From the NCBI GenBank assembly GCA_029432795.1, contig JARNMJ010000045.1:1-36380 (forward strand): a stretch of DNA of 36,380 nucleotides. The letters are read 5' to 3'. Position 1 is the first letter of the stretch. Every line of letters starts with the position of its first letter. The notes beneath the pieces are model-generated. The model ran no database searches. It was not told the origin of the DNA and saw only the letters and a list, made by a program, of their open reading frames with translations. This document shows, one piece after another, positions 23,639 to 31,435 of this stretch. Made by a program: the position numbers and the translations under genes. Source of the stretch: Pontiellaceae bacterium B12219. Its GTDB lineage: Bacteria > Verrucomicrobiota > Kiritimatiellia > Kiritimatiellales > Pontiellaceae.

Positions 23639-25015
23639 TCATTTCTTTTTATCCCAGAGCTTGTAGATTTTCTTTTTACTGCCCATTTTTTCAGTTGTGG
23701 CATTGACCCCATCCAGATAGTCCACCAGCAGCTGGTGCAGTTGCTCTGTCTTTTCAGGCAGTTTTTCTGAAAGATCCTTCTTCTCGCCCAGATCATTGCT
23801 CAAATCAAACAGCTCGATCTTGTTTTCGTCCCATGTTTTAACGAGTTTATAGTCTCCCATACGGAGGGCGCTCACGGGCTCGCGCGTAACCGCTGTGTGA
23901 AAAACAAAAAAGTCATCATTGCGTTTAACCTCCTTTGACTCCCCCAGCAAAAGAGGTTTAAGACTGCCGCCGTCTAATTGATCGTGATGCAGTTTTTTAC
24001 CCGCCAGATCGGTAATAGTCGGCAACAGATCCACCCCGGAGACAGGAATGCGGGAAACCGTGCCGGGCTGAATCCCCGGGCCGCTAATGGTAAAAGGGAC
24101 ACGAATCCCGCCCTCGTACAGCGAATGTTTACCATCCCGGAGAGGCTTGTTCTGATTTGGGGCTTTAATCTTACTCGGTGACACTCGCCCCCCGTTGTCG
24201 GACATAAAGATAATGTAGGTATTCTTCTCCAGTCCAAGCTCCTTAACCGTCTGCATCAGTTGCCCGATTCCATCATCCAGATCCTCGGTCATTGCAGCAA
24301 ATTCGGGATCACGGTGAACATCGCCAACAGAACGCTGATTTACTTTTTCCAGCGTCTCCTGTTTATAAAAAATTTTCAAATGCACAGCGTAATGCGAAAG
24401 CTGAACATAAAACGGCTGGTCATCCTTTTCGCATTGCCGCATGAATTCTTCAGCCCGGCGGGTAACATGACCGATTAATTTCGGATCATCGCTTGCGGAA
24501 GGCATTTTACTGTTTTTCGCCCCCCCTTCACCGTTGTCTGTGTATCCGTCGCTGACATCATAGCCAAGCTGTTCCGGCGTAACGTTGTCAAAACGCATAT
24601 CCCATTTTCCAAAGTGAGCCGCACGGTATTCAGGATCAATGGCTTTTAGCGCTTTCGGTATTGTCGGTTGCTTTTTGTAGTATTCGGTCCAGCCCGGCTG
24701 ATCTTTTTGATAAATATGGCGCGCCGTATTTTGTCCAATCTGCAGACTTCGGCGAGTGGGGCAGCAGATCGGGCCTGGTGCATATCCCTGGGTGAAACGC
24801 ATCCCGTTAGCAAAAAGGCGTTCCATATTCGGGGTTTGATAATAGTCACTTTTAGATCCCGGTTCTTCAGGATCCATCAATGCCGAACTTCCTGTCCAAC
24901 TCTGGTCATCACTGAGGATGAAAATAAAATTGGGGCGATCAGCGCGCACAGTTATATTCGCCGCAATCAAAAAGACGGCAATCCATCCGGTCTTCCATTG
25001 AAGTATTTTCCTCAT
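23639..25015 (-). CDS. Secreted S1-family (formylglycine) sulfatase
   Basis: 458 residues. Signal peptide to about residue 25 (WIAVFLIAANITVRA). The alkaline-phosphatase-fold sulfatase core starts at RPNFIFILSDDQSW, with Asp36 and Asp37 as calcium ligands. The formylglycine site is C84-C-P-T-R88 (CxPxR), followed by SLQIGQNTARH. Later signatures are IIFMSDNGG (metal ligands Asp and Asn) and GKHSLYEGGIRVPF. The length is normal for an arylsulfatase-A-like S1 enzyme. It would remove sulfate esters from a marine polysaccharide; the S1 subfamily and regiospecificity cannot be read by eye. It needs a formylglycine-generating or anaerobic sulfatase-maturing enzyme, neither in this window. AGAGGG precedes the ATG. 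It sits between the GH141-like gene (177 bp upstream) and the GH-A gene (135 bp downstream), probably in one operon. Confidence 0.93.
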   Translation of the reverse strand: MRKILQWKTGWIAVFLIAANITVRADRPNFIFILSDDQSWTGSSALMDPEEPGSKSDYYQTPNMERLFANGMRFTQGYAPGPICCPTRRSLQIGQNTARHIYQKDQPGWTEYYKKQPTIPKALKAIDPEYRAAHFGKWDMRFDNVTPEQLGYDVSDGYTDNGEGGAKNSKMPSASDDPKLIGHVTRRAEEFMRQCEKDDQPFYVQLSHYAVHLKIFYKQETLEKVNQRSVGDVHRDPEFAAMTEDLDDGIGQLMQTVKELGLEKNTYIIFMSDNGGRVSPSKIKAPNQNKPLRDGKHSLYEGGIRVPFTISGPGIQPGTVSRIPVSGVDLLPTITDLAGKKLHHDQLDGGSLKPLLLGESKEVKRNDDFFVFHTAVTREPVSALRMGDYKLVKTWDENKIELFDLSNDLGEKKDLSEKLPEKTEQLHQLLVDYLDGVNATTEKMGSKKKIYKLWDKKK

Positions 25016-25124
25016 CTCATCCCTCTAAGTATACAATTCTCCCGCTCTGCTGTTCCGCGGGATTTTAGCCCGATAGGTATCGGCAATACGGCATCAGCGC
25101 AATCGGTTCCGTTTTGATCAAAGC

Positions 25125-25178
25125 GCAGAATACACGGAAGTGAACGCATGTCGTTTCTACCTCTTCCGTGCATTCTGC
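25125..25178. repeat. Long imperfect hairpin between GH141-like and sulfatase genes
   Basis: GCAGAATACACGGAAG (25125-25140) and its inverted copy at 25163-25178 match at 15 of 16 positions. The 22-base loop contains a smaller inverted repeat (AACG-N5-CGTT). It begins 14 bases beyond the stop at 25193. On the minus strand no T run follows, so mRNA processing or 3'-end protection inside the operon seems more likely than termination. Confidence 0.7.
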
Positions 25179-25192
25179 CTATTGCGTAGCGA

Positions 25193-28039
25193 TCAGCGGT
25201 TCGATGGAGTCACAGCGATCGACTCAATCCGTGCGATATCACCGGCGATTAATTTTATTTCGATGGGGGTCTGCGCTGAAATAGTCTGGTTCAGAGTAAA
25301 CACCCCATTCTTCATCCTGCTGAGAGACACATCCGTCTCCATATCTTCAGCACCTTCACGTATCGTAAGTTTGAAAACATCCGACTCGTCCATCTCCGCA
25401 ACTTTCAGCTCGATGGAGGTAATATTGCTGTCAAAGGTAAACCCCCATGCCTCACCGACATCTATATTATTGTGATCTCCCTTACCGCTGGCAGATCGAA
25501 TACCCACCGCGTTGAACCCGGCGTGGATATTGACCTTACCGCCCTTGGTGACGCCATCGACATCCACGATTTCGATGGTCGTCATCGTGATGCCATCAAC
25601 GGTCATTGGGGCACCTGCCGGCACGTTGTCAAAGGGGGTTTTATTATTAAAGTCAAAAAGAACCTGCTCCCCCTCTGCGGCGCTAGTTTCTTCAAATCCT
25701 TTAAAGTGTGGCTGTGTGAGTGACGAACCCACCCCACGCAAGTCGATAGGCTTAATACCTAACTGCTCGGCTGGCGACCCCGCTTGAAAGCGGTAGATGC
25801 CCTCCAGAGCGGCTTCTTTATCAAACATTGGATCCGTGTAGATGAGCTTTATGTCATCCTGCCCCGGCGTGACCGGTTTCCCGGTGAACAAGTCGGTGCC
25901 CAGCGCGCTCTTAGGAACGTAAGGTGTGCTCGTATTCTCCGTGTAATAGATCGAATTTTCCATTTTTGGAAGATTCTCATAGAAGGGCCGGTCGGTTGCA
26001 CGCTTGTCCGTCAAATAAAGCCCATTGCTCGACTTCGAAGAGGCCGGCGGCATGAAGATATTACCCACGGGATCGACTTGCTTGGTCCCACCGAGCCAGC
26101 CCGGCAAGGGACGTCCGCGCAGGAACGTCTCGGTGAAAACAAAGTTATTGGAGAGATCGGCCGGCCCCTTGAGCCCGAATCCCTGCTCCGATTCTCTGAC
26201 CACATTATTTCTAATGATGGTGAAGCTCGGATTATCGTCTAATCGCACCGTACCTGCCGTACCATAATTCTGATGAAGGTAGTTATTCTCCACCACATTA
26301 TTTTCACCCATGGCCGAGAAATAAATTGCGTTACCATCGTGCAGTTTCAGGAGCACATGGGAGATATCATTCATCGCAATAAGATTCTCCCGGGCGTGCA
26401 GGAGCGGCAAAAAGTGCGAAAGCTGAACCGGAGACTCAGACGCCAGCCCCTTTTTGATGTAAGGTTCACATTCTTCAAAACGAATCGTAGAGACCCACGC
26501 ACGGCGGAACGGGATGCGCTTTACCAGATAAAACTCATCCGGACGACAGCCGCTCACCGCAATGCCGTTGTATGGAAGATCATGAATGGTATTGTGCGTA
26601 ATTTTGTTGTTTCCACTTTGCGCCACAAAGATGGCCGGCGAATGCCAGAGAATCTCACCGACATGGTGAATGTAGTTATCGTGAACCACATTGTTTTTAT
26701 TCTCATCTTTCGTTCCGGGGCCATAACCGCTGAGCACAATACCGCCACCACCCAGGTATTTCAGGTGATTGCTCACGATTTCAATTTGCTGACAATGCAG
26801 GTCAAGGCGGATGCCCGTGCCACTGCTTGATTTAAGGGTGGACCGCTTGACAGAGCACTCTTCTGCATGACGGAAACGAATCACTGCGTTGCCCTTATCA
26901 TACATTTCCCAATCGTGCTGCAAGCCCTTATCGCCCTCCAGCATGGTATCCCGCTGCCCATGCATAAAGGTGAGGCCTTCGAAATGAATATGCTTCACGA
27001 AAGGTCCATCCTCTTCGCCTTCGACACGAATAAATTCCTGTAAGAAGGGAGCAATCACATTCATCGTTGCAATATCGGCCTTCGGCCACATATAGATGCG
27101 CCCTTCCGGAGTATTCACCACCCACTCGCCAGGTTCATCCAGGTAATCAATCGCATTTTCAACCCAGTAGCGAAGATGCGATCTATTGGGTTGATAGGTC
27201 GGATCAGCCGCCAGGCGGGCAATGCCCTTATCCATATCAATGCTCTCAATAGGAATAAAATTGGCCAGCCAGGGACGGTCTTTGAGTTTTACCTCAACAT
27301 CATAGAGATTGGGCCAGTCGCGCAGATCCCCTTCCCGGAAATACACATCCCGATCAAAGGGCTCCACCGGCTCCCCTTCATACTCCAGCATGTTGACAAT
27401 CTTTTTCCCCTGACGGTTGTAGTCATATCGCTTCTCAATATCCTGATAGTGGAATGAACCTGATATTGCGCGATGCAGCAGCTCTTCGCCATCATAGAGC
27501 GATCGTATATACCAATCATCGCTGACGCCCTGCGGAATGTCAGCCACCCACAGATTGCCCTTGGCCGCTTCAGTTACGCCCTCGGGATAGGTCGTAAGCT
27601 TCTTCCAGCCGCTCACCGGAATTCCACCTGTAAATACGGGCTCTTCCCCGGGATAAGCTTTATAAACAACCGGTGCATCTTTACTGCCGGAATCTTCCGG
27701 GCCGAAGACGACGGTCTCTCTGAGAGAATAGAGCCCCCCCCGGAACTGCACCTCAAACGATTCGTCAGGATTTGCGGCTTTCAACTTCCGGATCTTCAGG
27801 CGGGCGGCATCCAAGGTAGCAAAAGGCCCCTCATTCTGTTGGGGTTCCGCCATCCGTCCCGACCACTGGTCATTTCCTTCGGGCGACACATAAAGCGTCG
27901 TTTTTCCGGCCCAGGCCGCACCTTGCAAAAGTACCAACGAAACGAGAAGAGGTCCCATGCTTTGACGCCTTCCCAGCGAATCTTTCATCGTCATAACAGA
28001 CGTCCTTCGTGCTGAAGTTTTTCTATGTTGTTTATTCAT
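25193..28039 (-). CDS. GH141-like right-handed beta-helix protein, copy 2
   Basis: 948 residues from the ATG at 28039, the same length as its paralogue at 34282-31436; an AAGGAT-type site lies upstream, and the longer start at 28093 is not supported. A basic N-terminus and hydrophobic core (about 29-44) form a signal peptide. TTLYVSPEGNDQWSG, RGGLYSLRETVVFGPEDSG and PVFTGGIPVSGWKK match the opening of GH141-type proteins, whose characterised members include an alpha-L-fucosidase. The parallel beta-helix spans about 350-650 (NNVVHDNYIHHVGE, NNKITHNTIHDLPYNGIAVSG, NNVVENNYLHQNYG). The last 150 residues are a beta-domain (FDFNNKTPFDNVPAG, then GEAWGFTFDSNITSIEL) also seen in the other beta-helix proteins here. 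It follows the 31188-28123 gene by 83 bp without its own motif, so it is cotranscribed. The glycosidase assignment is moderate. Confidence 0.78.
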   Translation of the reverse strand: MNKQHRKTSARRTSVMTMKDSLGRRQSMGPLLVSLVLLQGAAWAGKTTLYVSPEGNDQWSGRMAEPQQNEGPFATLDAARLKIRKLKAANPDESFEVQFRGGLYSLRETVVFGPEDSGSKDAPVVYKAYPGEEPVFTGGIPVSGWKKLTTYPEGVTEAAKGNLWVADIPQGVSDDWYIRSLYDGEELLHRAISGSFHYQDIEKRYDYNRQGKKIVNMLEYEGEPVEPFDRDVYFREGDLRDWPNLYDVEVKLKDRPWLANFIPIESIDMDKGIARLAADPTYQPNRSHLRYWVENAIDYLDEPGEWVVNTPEGRIYMWPKADIATMNVIAPFLQEFIRVEGEEDGPFVKHIHFEGLTFMHGQRDTMLEGDKGLQHDWEMYDKGNAVIRFRHAEECSVKRSTLKSSSGTGIRLDLHCQQIEIVSNHLKYLGGGGIVLSGYGPGTKDENKNNVVHDNYIHHVGEILWHSPAIFVAQSGNNKITHNTIHDLPYNGIAVSGCRPDEFYLVKRIPFRRAWVSTIRFEECEPYIKKGLASESPVQLSHFLPLLHARENLIAMNDISHVLLKLHDGNAIYFSAMGENNVVENNYLHQNYGTAGTVRLDDNPSFTIIRNNVVRESEQGFGLKGPADLSNNFVFTETFLRGRPLPGWLGGTKQVDPVGNIFMPPASSKSSNGLYLTDKRATDRPFYENLPKMENSIYYTENTSTPYVPKSALGTDLFTGKPVTPGQDDIKLIYTDPMFDKEAALEGIYRFQAGSPAEQLGIKPIDLRGVGSSLTQPHFKGFEETSAAEGEQVLFDFNNKTPFDNVPAGAPMTVDGITMTTIEIVDVDGVTKGGKVNIHAGFNAVGIRSASGKGDHNNIDVGEAWGFTFDSNITSIELKVAEMDESDVFKLTIREGAEDMETDVSLSRMKNGVFTLNQTISAQTPIEIKLIAGDIARIESIAVTPSNR

Positions 28040-28122
28040 CCCTTCAATATCCTTTCTTATTAATTCACCCATAAAATTCCGAACTGCGATCATGATCGAT
28101 GAGCTCAGATTCTATTAAATCT

Positions 28123-31100
28123 CTATTCAGCAATAATGCGATAGAATCCCGCTGATTCGTCCGGTATTTTAACCGTAATGCTGTTCGTTTGCGTCAATGC
28201 AGGAATCCCTGATTCAACCGTCGCCGAGAACGCATCTGTCACCAGATTGGTTGAGCATTGCACGGCATAGGTAGTCCCCGGTGCATTCGGCCACTCGAAT
28301 GAAATCGAATCGGCTTCGAACTTCGCCATTGAAGCCGACTGATCCGATATTCCATAGAGTTCAAATTCCTCGACCGTCGGGTTGGATGTCGCCGACATAA
28401 TTTGCAATCGGAACCTGGATCCGGATACCTCAGAAAACCACTCAATCTGATTATCATAAGGATTTTCGCCCTCAAAAACAGGTTCCCAACTTTCGTTGTC
28501 ATACACCTGAATTTCATACGAGCGAATGCGATCCCTGGTTTCAACGATTCGAATGCCATTGATCGAAACAGTCGCGCCGAAATCCACCTCGATCCATGGG
28601 GTTAATTCGGTAGCCGCCCAGCGAGTAACAAGATCTCCATCGAACGCTTTACTGGCCGCGTAGGAGGAACTATGCACACTACTCGCGCTGGCCGTTTGAT
28701 TCAGTGCGATATTGATTGGATCCATCGGAGTTGAGAACTCAAAATATCCATATGAAGCCGTTAGTTCAAACCAGTTCAAAAGTTGCAATTCTTCACCGGT
28801 TGCAGAAACCGTGAGGGTACTGGCTCCCGCCTGAAGCGAGATCATCTTATACACGCTGGTCCAGGTTGCCCCCCCGTCAATCACCCGATTAAGCGTGGTG
28901 AGCGGCGTACCATTCTGCGCCAGTTCCAGATTCACCAACCCGGAATCGGAGGCCACACGGAATTCCACTAAGTACGTCCCTGCAACCAGCACATTCACCT
29001 CGTAGGAGATTTCATCGCCTGTTGCATCAAAGACCACCATCTTCCCGCCACCGTCATCCGAGCTGGACAGCGCAACCACACCGATTGCATCGTCGTAAGA
29101 CTCCGCCTGCACCATCGTTGTTGCTCCCGAAAATAAAGGAACTTCAGAAACGGTTATGTTCTGCACTCCAACCCCGGTATCCACGCCATTCGTCGGCGTG
29201 GTCATCATCAAGGTGAGTTCAGTTCCGGCCGGAACGAAACGGTATCCCAGTTCGTGAACATCACTCGGTTGCCCATCCGCCAGAATAATATCGTCGAACA
29301 ATTCTGACGACAGAGTCATTTCCGCATCATTATTCTGGCTCCCGAGCTGAATCGTTTCTAAATAGACATCCTTATCAAACGCAAAGACCCAGCCTTCGTT
29401 CGGGTTAAAATTACGAAACTCTTGGTTGTAACCGCCGGGATTGCCGCTATCATCAACGGCCAGATAGGCGGTCGATCCAAACACATTCAATTTATGCCCT
29501 TCCCCCTCTGAAGCGCGGGTACCGTCCTGACCAATCACATCGATCGCCGTAAGTGTTATGCTATTCCCCGTCACTGTATTCGTTAACGTAGCGTTTGCAC
29601 CAATCGCACCACCACCGGCACCTTTATCCCAAACGGAACCCTCAAGGAAATCGAACGTTACCTGAGTAACAGGGCCCATATACTCAAAGGCACCGATATC
29701 GGCTGCACCGTCATAGATCGGATTCCCTGCAATATCCGACTGTACCGTCCCCGAAATCAAAATCGCCGCATCAAACGCCGGAGATCCGGCTAGCAATTGA
29801 TAACCGCGCAATGCCCCCATCGTCGTCAGGTTAATATCCGTTCCGGCCACTCCGGGCGACGTAAACAGCGGATCTCCAATAATTGGATTCGAATCCGACG
29901 AATGCGGAGTAATATTGTAGTAGAGATTGTTGTTAAACGTAGCGCCACTCAAATTACCCGTTCCGTATGAGGAATCATCCGCATCCTCAAAGTAGAAGAT
30001 ATTGTTTTCAAGCAGGGTATCATGCGGCTTTCGCCCCTGCACAAACACAGCGGCACTGTTCCCGGCACTCACATAATGCGTATTGTTGTAGATGTGGACG
30101 TCTTCAACATCCGTATTGCTGTCAAAGCCATAGAAATAGAAGCCCTGCTTCTCGTCCTGCGTCACATTGTAGCGAATGACTACATTGCGTTGCACTTTTT
30201 TCATAATAGCACAGAAATATTCATTATCATGGCTGTAGTTATATTGAATGGTTGTATCAACGCAGTTGTAATCCGCATCAAACCCGGCGCGGTCAGAATT
30301 GCTGCTGTCCGTGGAGCCTGCAACCGTGTTTCCATAGGCTTCATTGTACTGCATAATACAACCCACCGTATCGAAACAGAAAATAGCAGTCCCATGACTA
30401 TAACGACCGCAGTTCGCCGCCACGTTGTACTCCACCATCGGATCTTGACTGTGGCGAACAATGATGCTGTTTCGGCCGGTGCGATTCACATAGTTTCCAC
30501 CGATATAAACACCGGTCCACAGGTTTACCGCCGTATATCCAATGTCCTCCACAACGACATCCGCACAACTGGACTTATTGGCAATCCCTACCCCGCCGAC
30601 ATCTTCGATTCGATTATTGGTGATGCGCAGATCATCGATAATGGAACTGTTCAAACCCTCCATATAGACATGAATCCCTCCGCGATCTTTACCCTCCACT
30701 GCTGCATTCACATCATGAATATAATTATCATCAATATAAATGTGCTCATAGACCATGTTATCGGGACCACTCACGACAACAAGAATTCCAAATAAATAGC
30801 TGTCTGTATCCTCCGTTTTATTGATGATTTCTAACCCCGATACTTCCCAAAAGGCAATATCTCCTTCCAGGCGCACCCCCGCCTCATTCAATCCCTGGGC
30901 ATCAATCAGAGGCCGATCTCCCGTTCCAAACGCACCAATGCGAATCGGAGCGGCTTCCGTCCCTTTTCCAGTCGGCGCCAGCATGCCGACAAACTGTTGT
31001 CCGCGTTCGAGCAAAATGGCATCGCCGGGCTGCAATACGGCATTTTTGACCGCGTCAAATTCGGACTGTGTACTTACGGTATATTCGGTTGAAAAACAGA

Positions 31101-31188
31101 CCGCAGGCACTAAAGCCAGCAACAAAGCCAATGGCCTGAAGCGTGACCCACCCGTCATTCCGTTCGCGAAAATTTTATTTTTAACCAT
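28123..31188 (-). CDS. Secreted beta-helix protein with CBM6 and F5/8-type domains
   Basis: 1021 residues, first gene of the probable long operon. The signal peptide ends near residue 33 (ALVPAVCFS). Residues of about 35-495 form a right-handed parallel beta-helix (QPGDAILLERGQ, IYIDDNYIHDV, DLRITNNRIEDVGG, NVVIRYNVTQ, HIYNNTHYV), the fold of pectate-lyase-like lyases and several GH families; no catalytic motif is certain. A beta-domain at about 505-690 (VTFDFLEGSVWD, then NPNEGWVFAFDKDVYLETIQL) resembles the C-terminal domain of the two GH141-like proteins. CBM6 follows at about 689-830 (VQAESYDDAIG, LLNWFEL), F5/8 type C at about 823-950 (NIALNQTASASS, KAFDGD, WIEVDFG), and the C-terminal FYRIIAE module at 953-1021. 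AAAGGA precedes the ATG. The 33-bp motif lies 64 bp upstream. Likely a lyase or exo-hydrolase on a soluble glycan. Confidence 0.8.
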   Translation of the reverse strand: MVKNKIFANGMTGGSRFRPLALLLALVPAVCFSTEYTVSTQSEFDAVKNAVLQPGDAILLERGQQFVGMLAPTGKGTEAAPIRIGAFGTGDRPLIDAQGLNEAGVRLEGDIAFWEVSGLEIINKTEDTDSYLFGILVVVSGPDNMVYEHIYIDDNYIHDVNAAVEGKDRGGIHVYMEGLNSSIIDDLRITNNRIEDVGGVGIANKSSCADVVVEDIGYTAVNLWTGVYIGGNYVNRTGRNSIIVRHSQDPMVEYNVAANCGRYSHGTAIFCFDTVGCIMQYNEAYGNTVAGSTDSSNSDRAGFDADYNCVDTTIQYNYSHDNEYFCAIMKKVQRNVVIRYNVTQDEKQGFYFYGFDSNTDVEDVHIYNNTHYVSAGNSAAVFVQGRKPHDTLLENNIFYFEDADDSSYGTGNLSGATFNNNLYYNITPHSSDSNPIIGDPLFTSPGVAGTDINLTTMGALRGYQLLAGSPAFDAAILISGTVQSDIAGNPIYDGAADIGAFEYMGPVTQVTFDFLEGSVWDKGAGGGAIGANATLTNTVTGNSITLTAIDVIGQDGTRASEGEGHKLNVFGSTAYLAVDDSGNPGGYNQEFRNFNPNEGWVFAFDKDVYLETIQLGSQNNDAEMTLSSELFDDIILADGQPSDVHELGYRFVPAGTELTLMMTTPTNGVDTGVGVQNITVSEVPLFSGATTMVQAESYDDAIGVVALSSSDDGGGKMVVFDATGDEISYEVNVLVAGTYLVEFRVASDSGLVNLELAQNGTPLTTLNRVIDGGATWTSVYKMISLQAGASTLTVSATGEELQLLNWFELTASYGYFEFSTPMDPINIALNQTASASSVHSSSYAASKAFDGDLVTRWAATELTPWIEVDFGATVSINGIRIVETRDRIRSYEIQVYDNESWEPVFEGENPYDNQIEWFSEVSGSRFRLQIMSATSNPTVEEFELYGISDQSASMAKFEADSISFEWPNAPGTTYAVQCSTNLVTDAFSATVESGIPALTQTNSITVKIPDESAGFYRIIAE

Positions 31189-31252
31189 TTTACAAATCCT
31201 TTTTCCTTTGTGCGAATAAGATGCGCTCGACCGATGAAGATCGAGCTACAAG

Positions 31253-31285
31253 TACTTAAGAACCCCTCCGCAACAAATTGGGACA
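31253..31285 (-). promoter_or_regulatory. 33-bp cluster motif, copy B
   Basis: Minus strand: TGTCCCAA, 13 bases, GGTTCT (weak middle box), 2 bases, AGTA. It lies 64 bp upstream of the first gene of the operon that seems to run from 31188 to 18569. Confidence 0.7.
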
Positions 31286-31339
31286 GGAGACGGGGCTAAA
31301 ACATTCATTGCTCAACAGCCCTTTTCCTTTGAGATGCTC

Positions 31340-31417
31340 TTTTCCAACCCTTGGAAAAAGAAATTCCGGCTATTCCAACATCTGAGAATAACCGGAAAAA
31401 TTTCCAAGGACTGGAAA
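31340..31417 (-). terminator. Cluster of three inverted repeats after a GH141-like gene
   Basis: Three palindromes lie between the stop at 31436 and promoter copy B: TTTTCCAA-N3-TTGGAAAA (31340-31358); TTCCGG-C-TATTC with GAATA-A-CCGGAA (31364-31397, 10-base loop); and TTTCCA-N5-TGGAAA (31401-31417). On the minus strand the middle hairpin runs into TTTCTTTTTCC, which makes it a plausible intrinsic terminator. The outer TTCCA(A) palindromes may be a small dispersed repeat. Confidence 0.65.
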
Positions 31418-31435
31418 TACCTTAAGCAGAATAAG

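Noticed and set aside
30022-30795. Long open frame on the plus strand inside the beta-helix/CBM6 gene (257 codons), and similar ones at 22085-22843 and 6437-7060
   Set aside because: They lie antisense to strongly supported genes, have no recognisable domain or ribosome site, and their composition follows from the codon pattern of the real gene.
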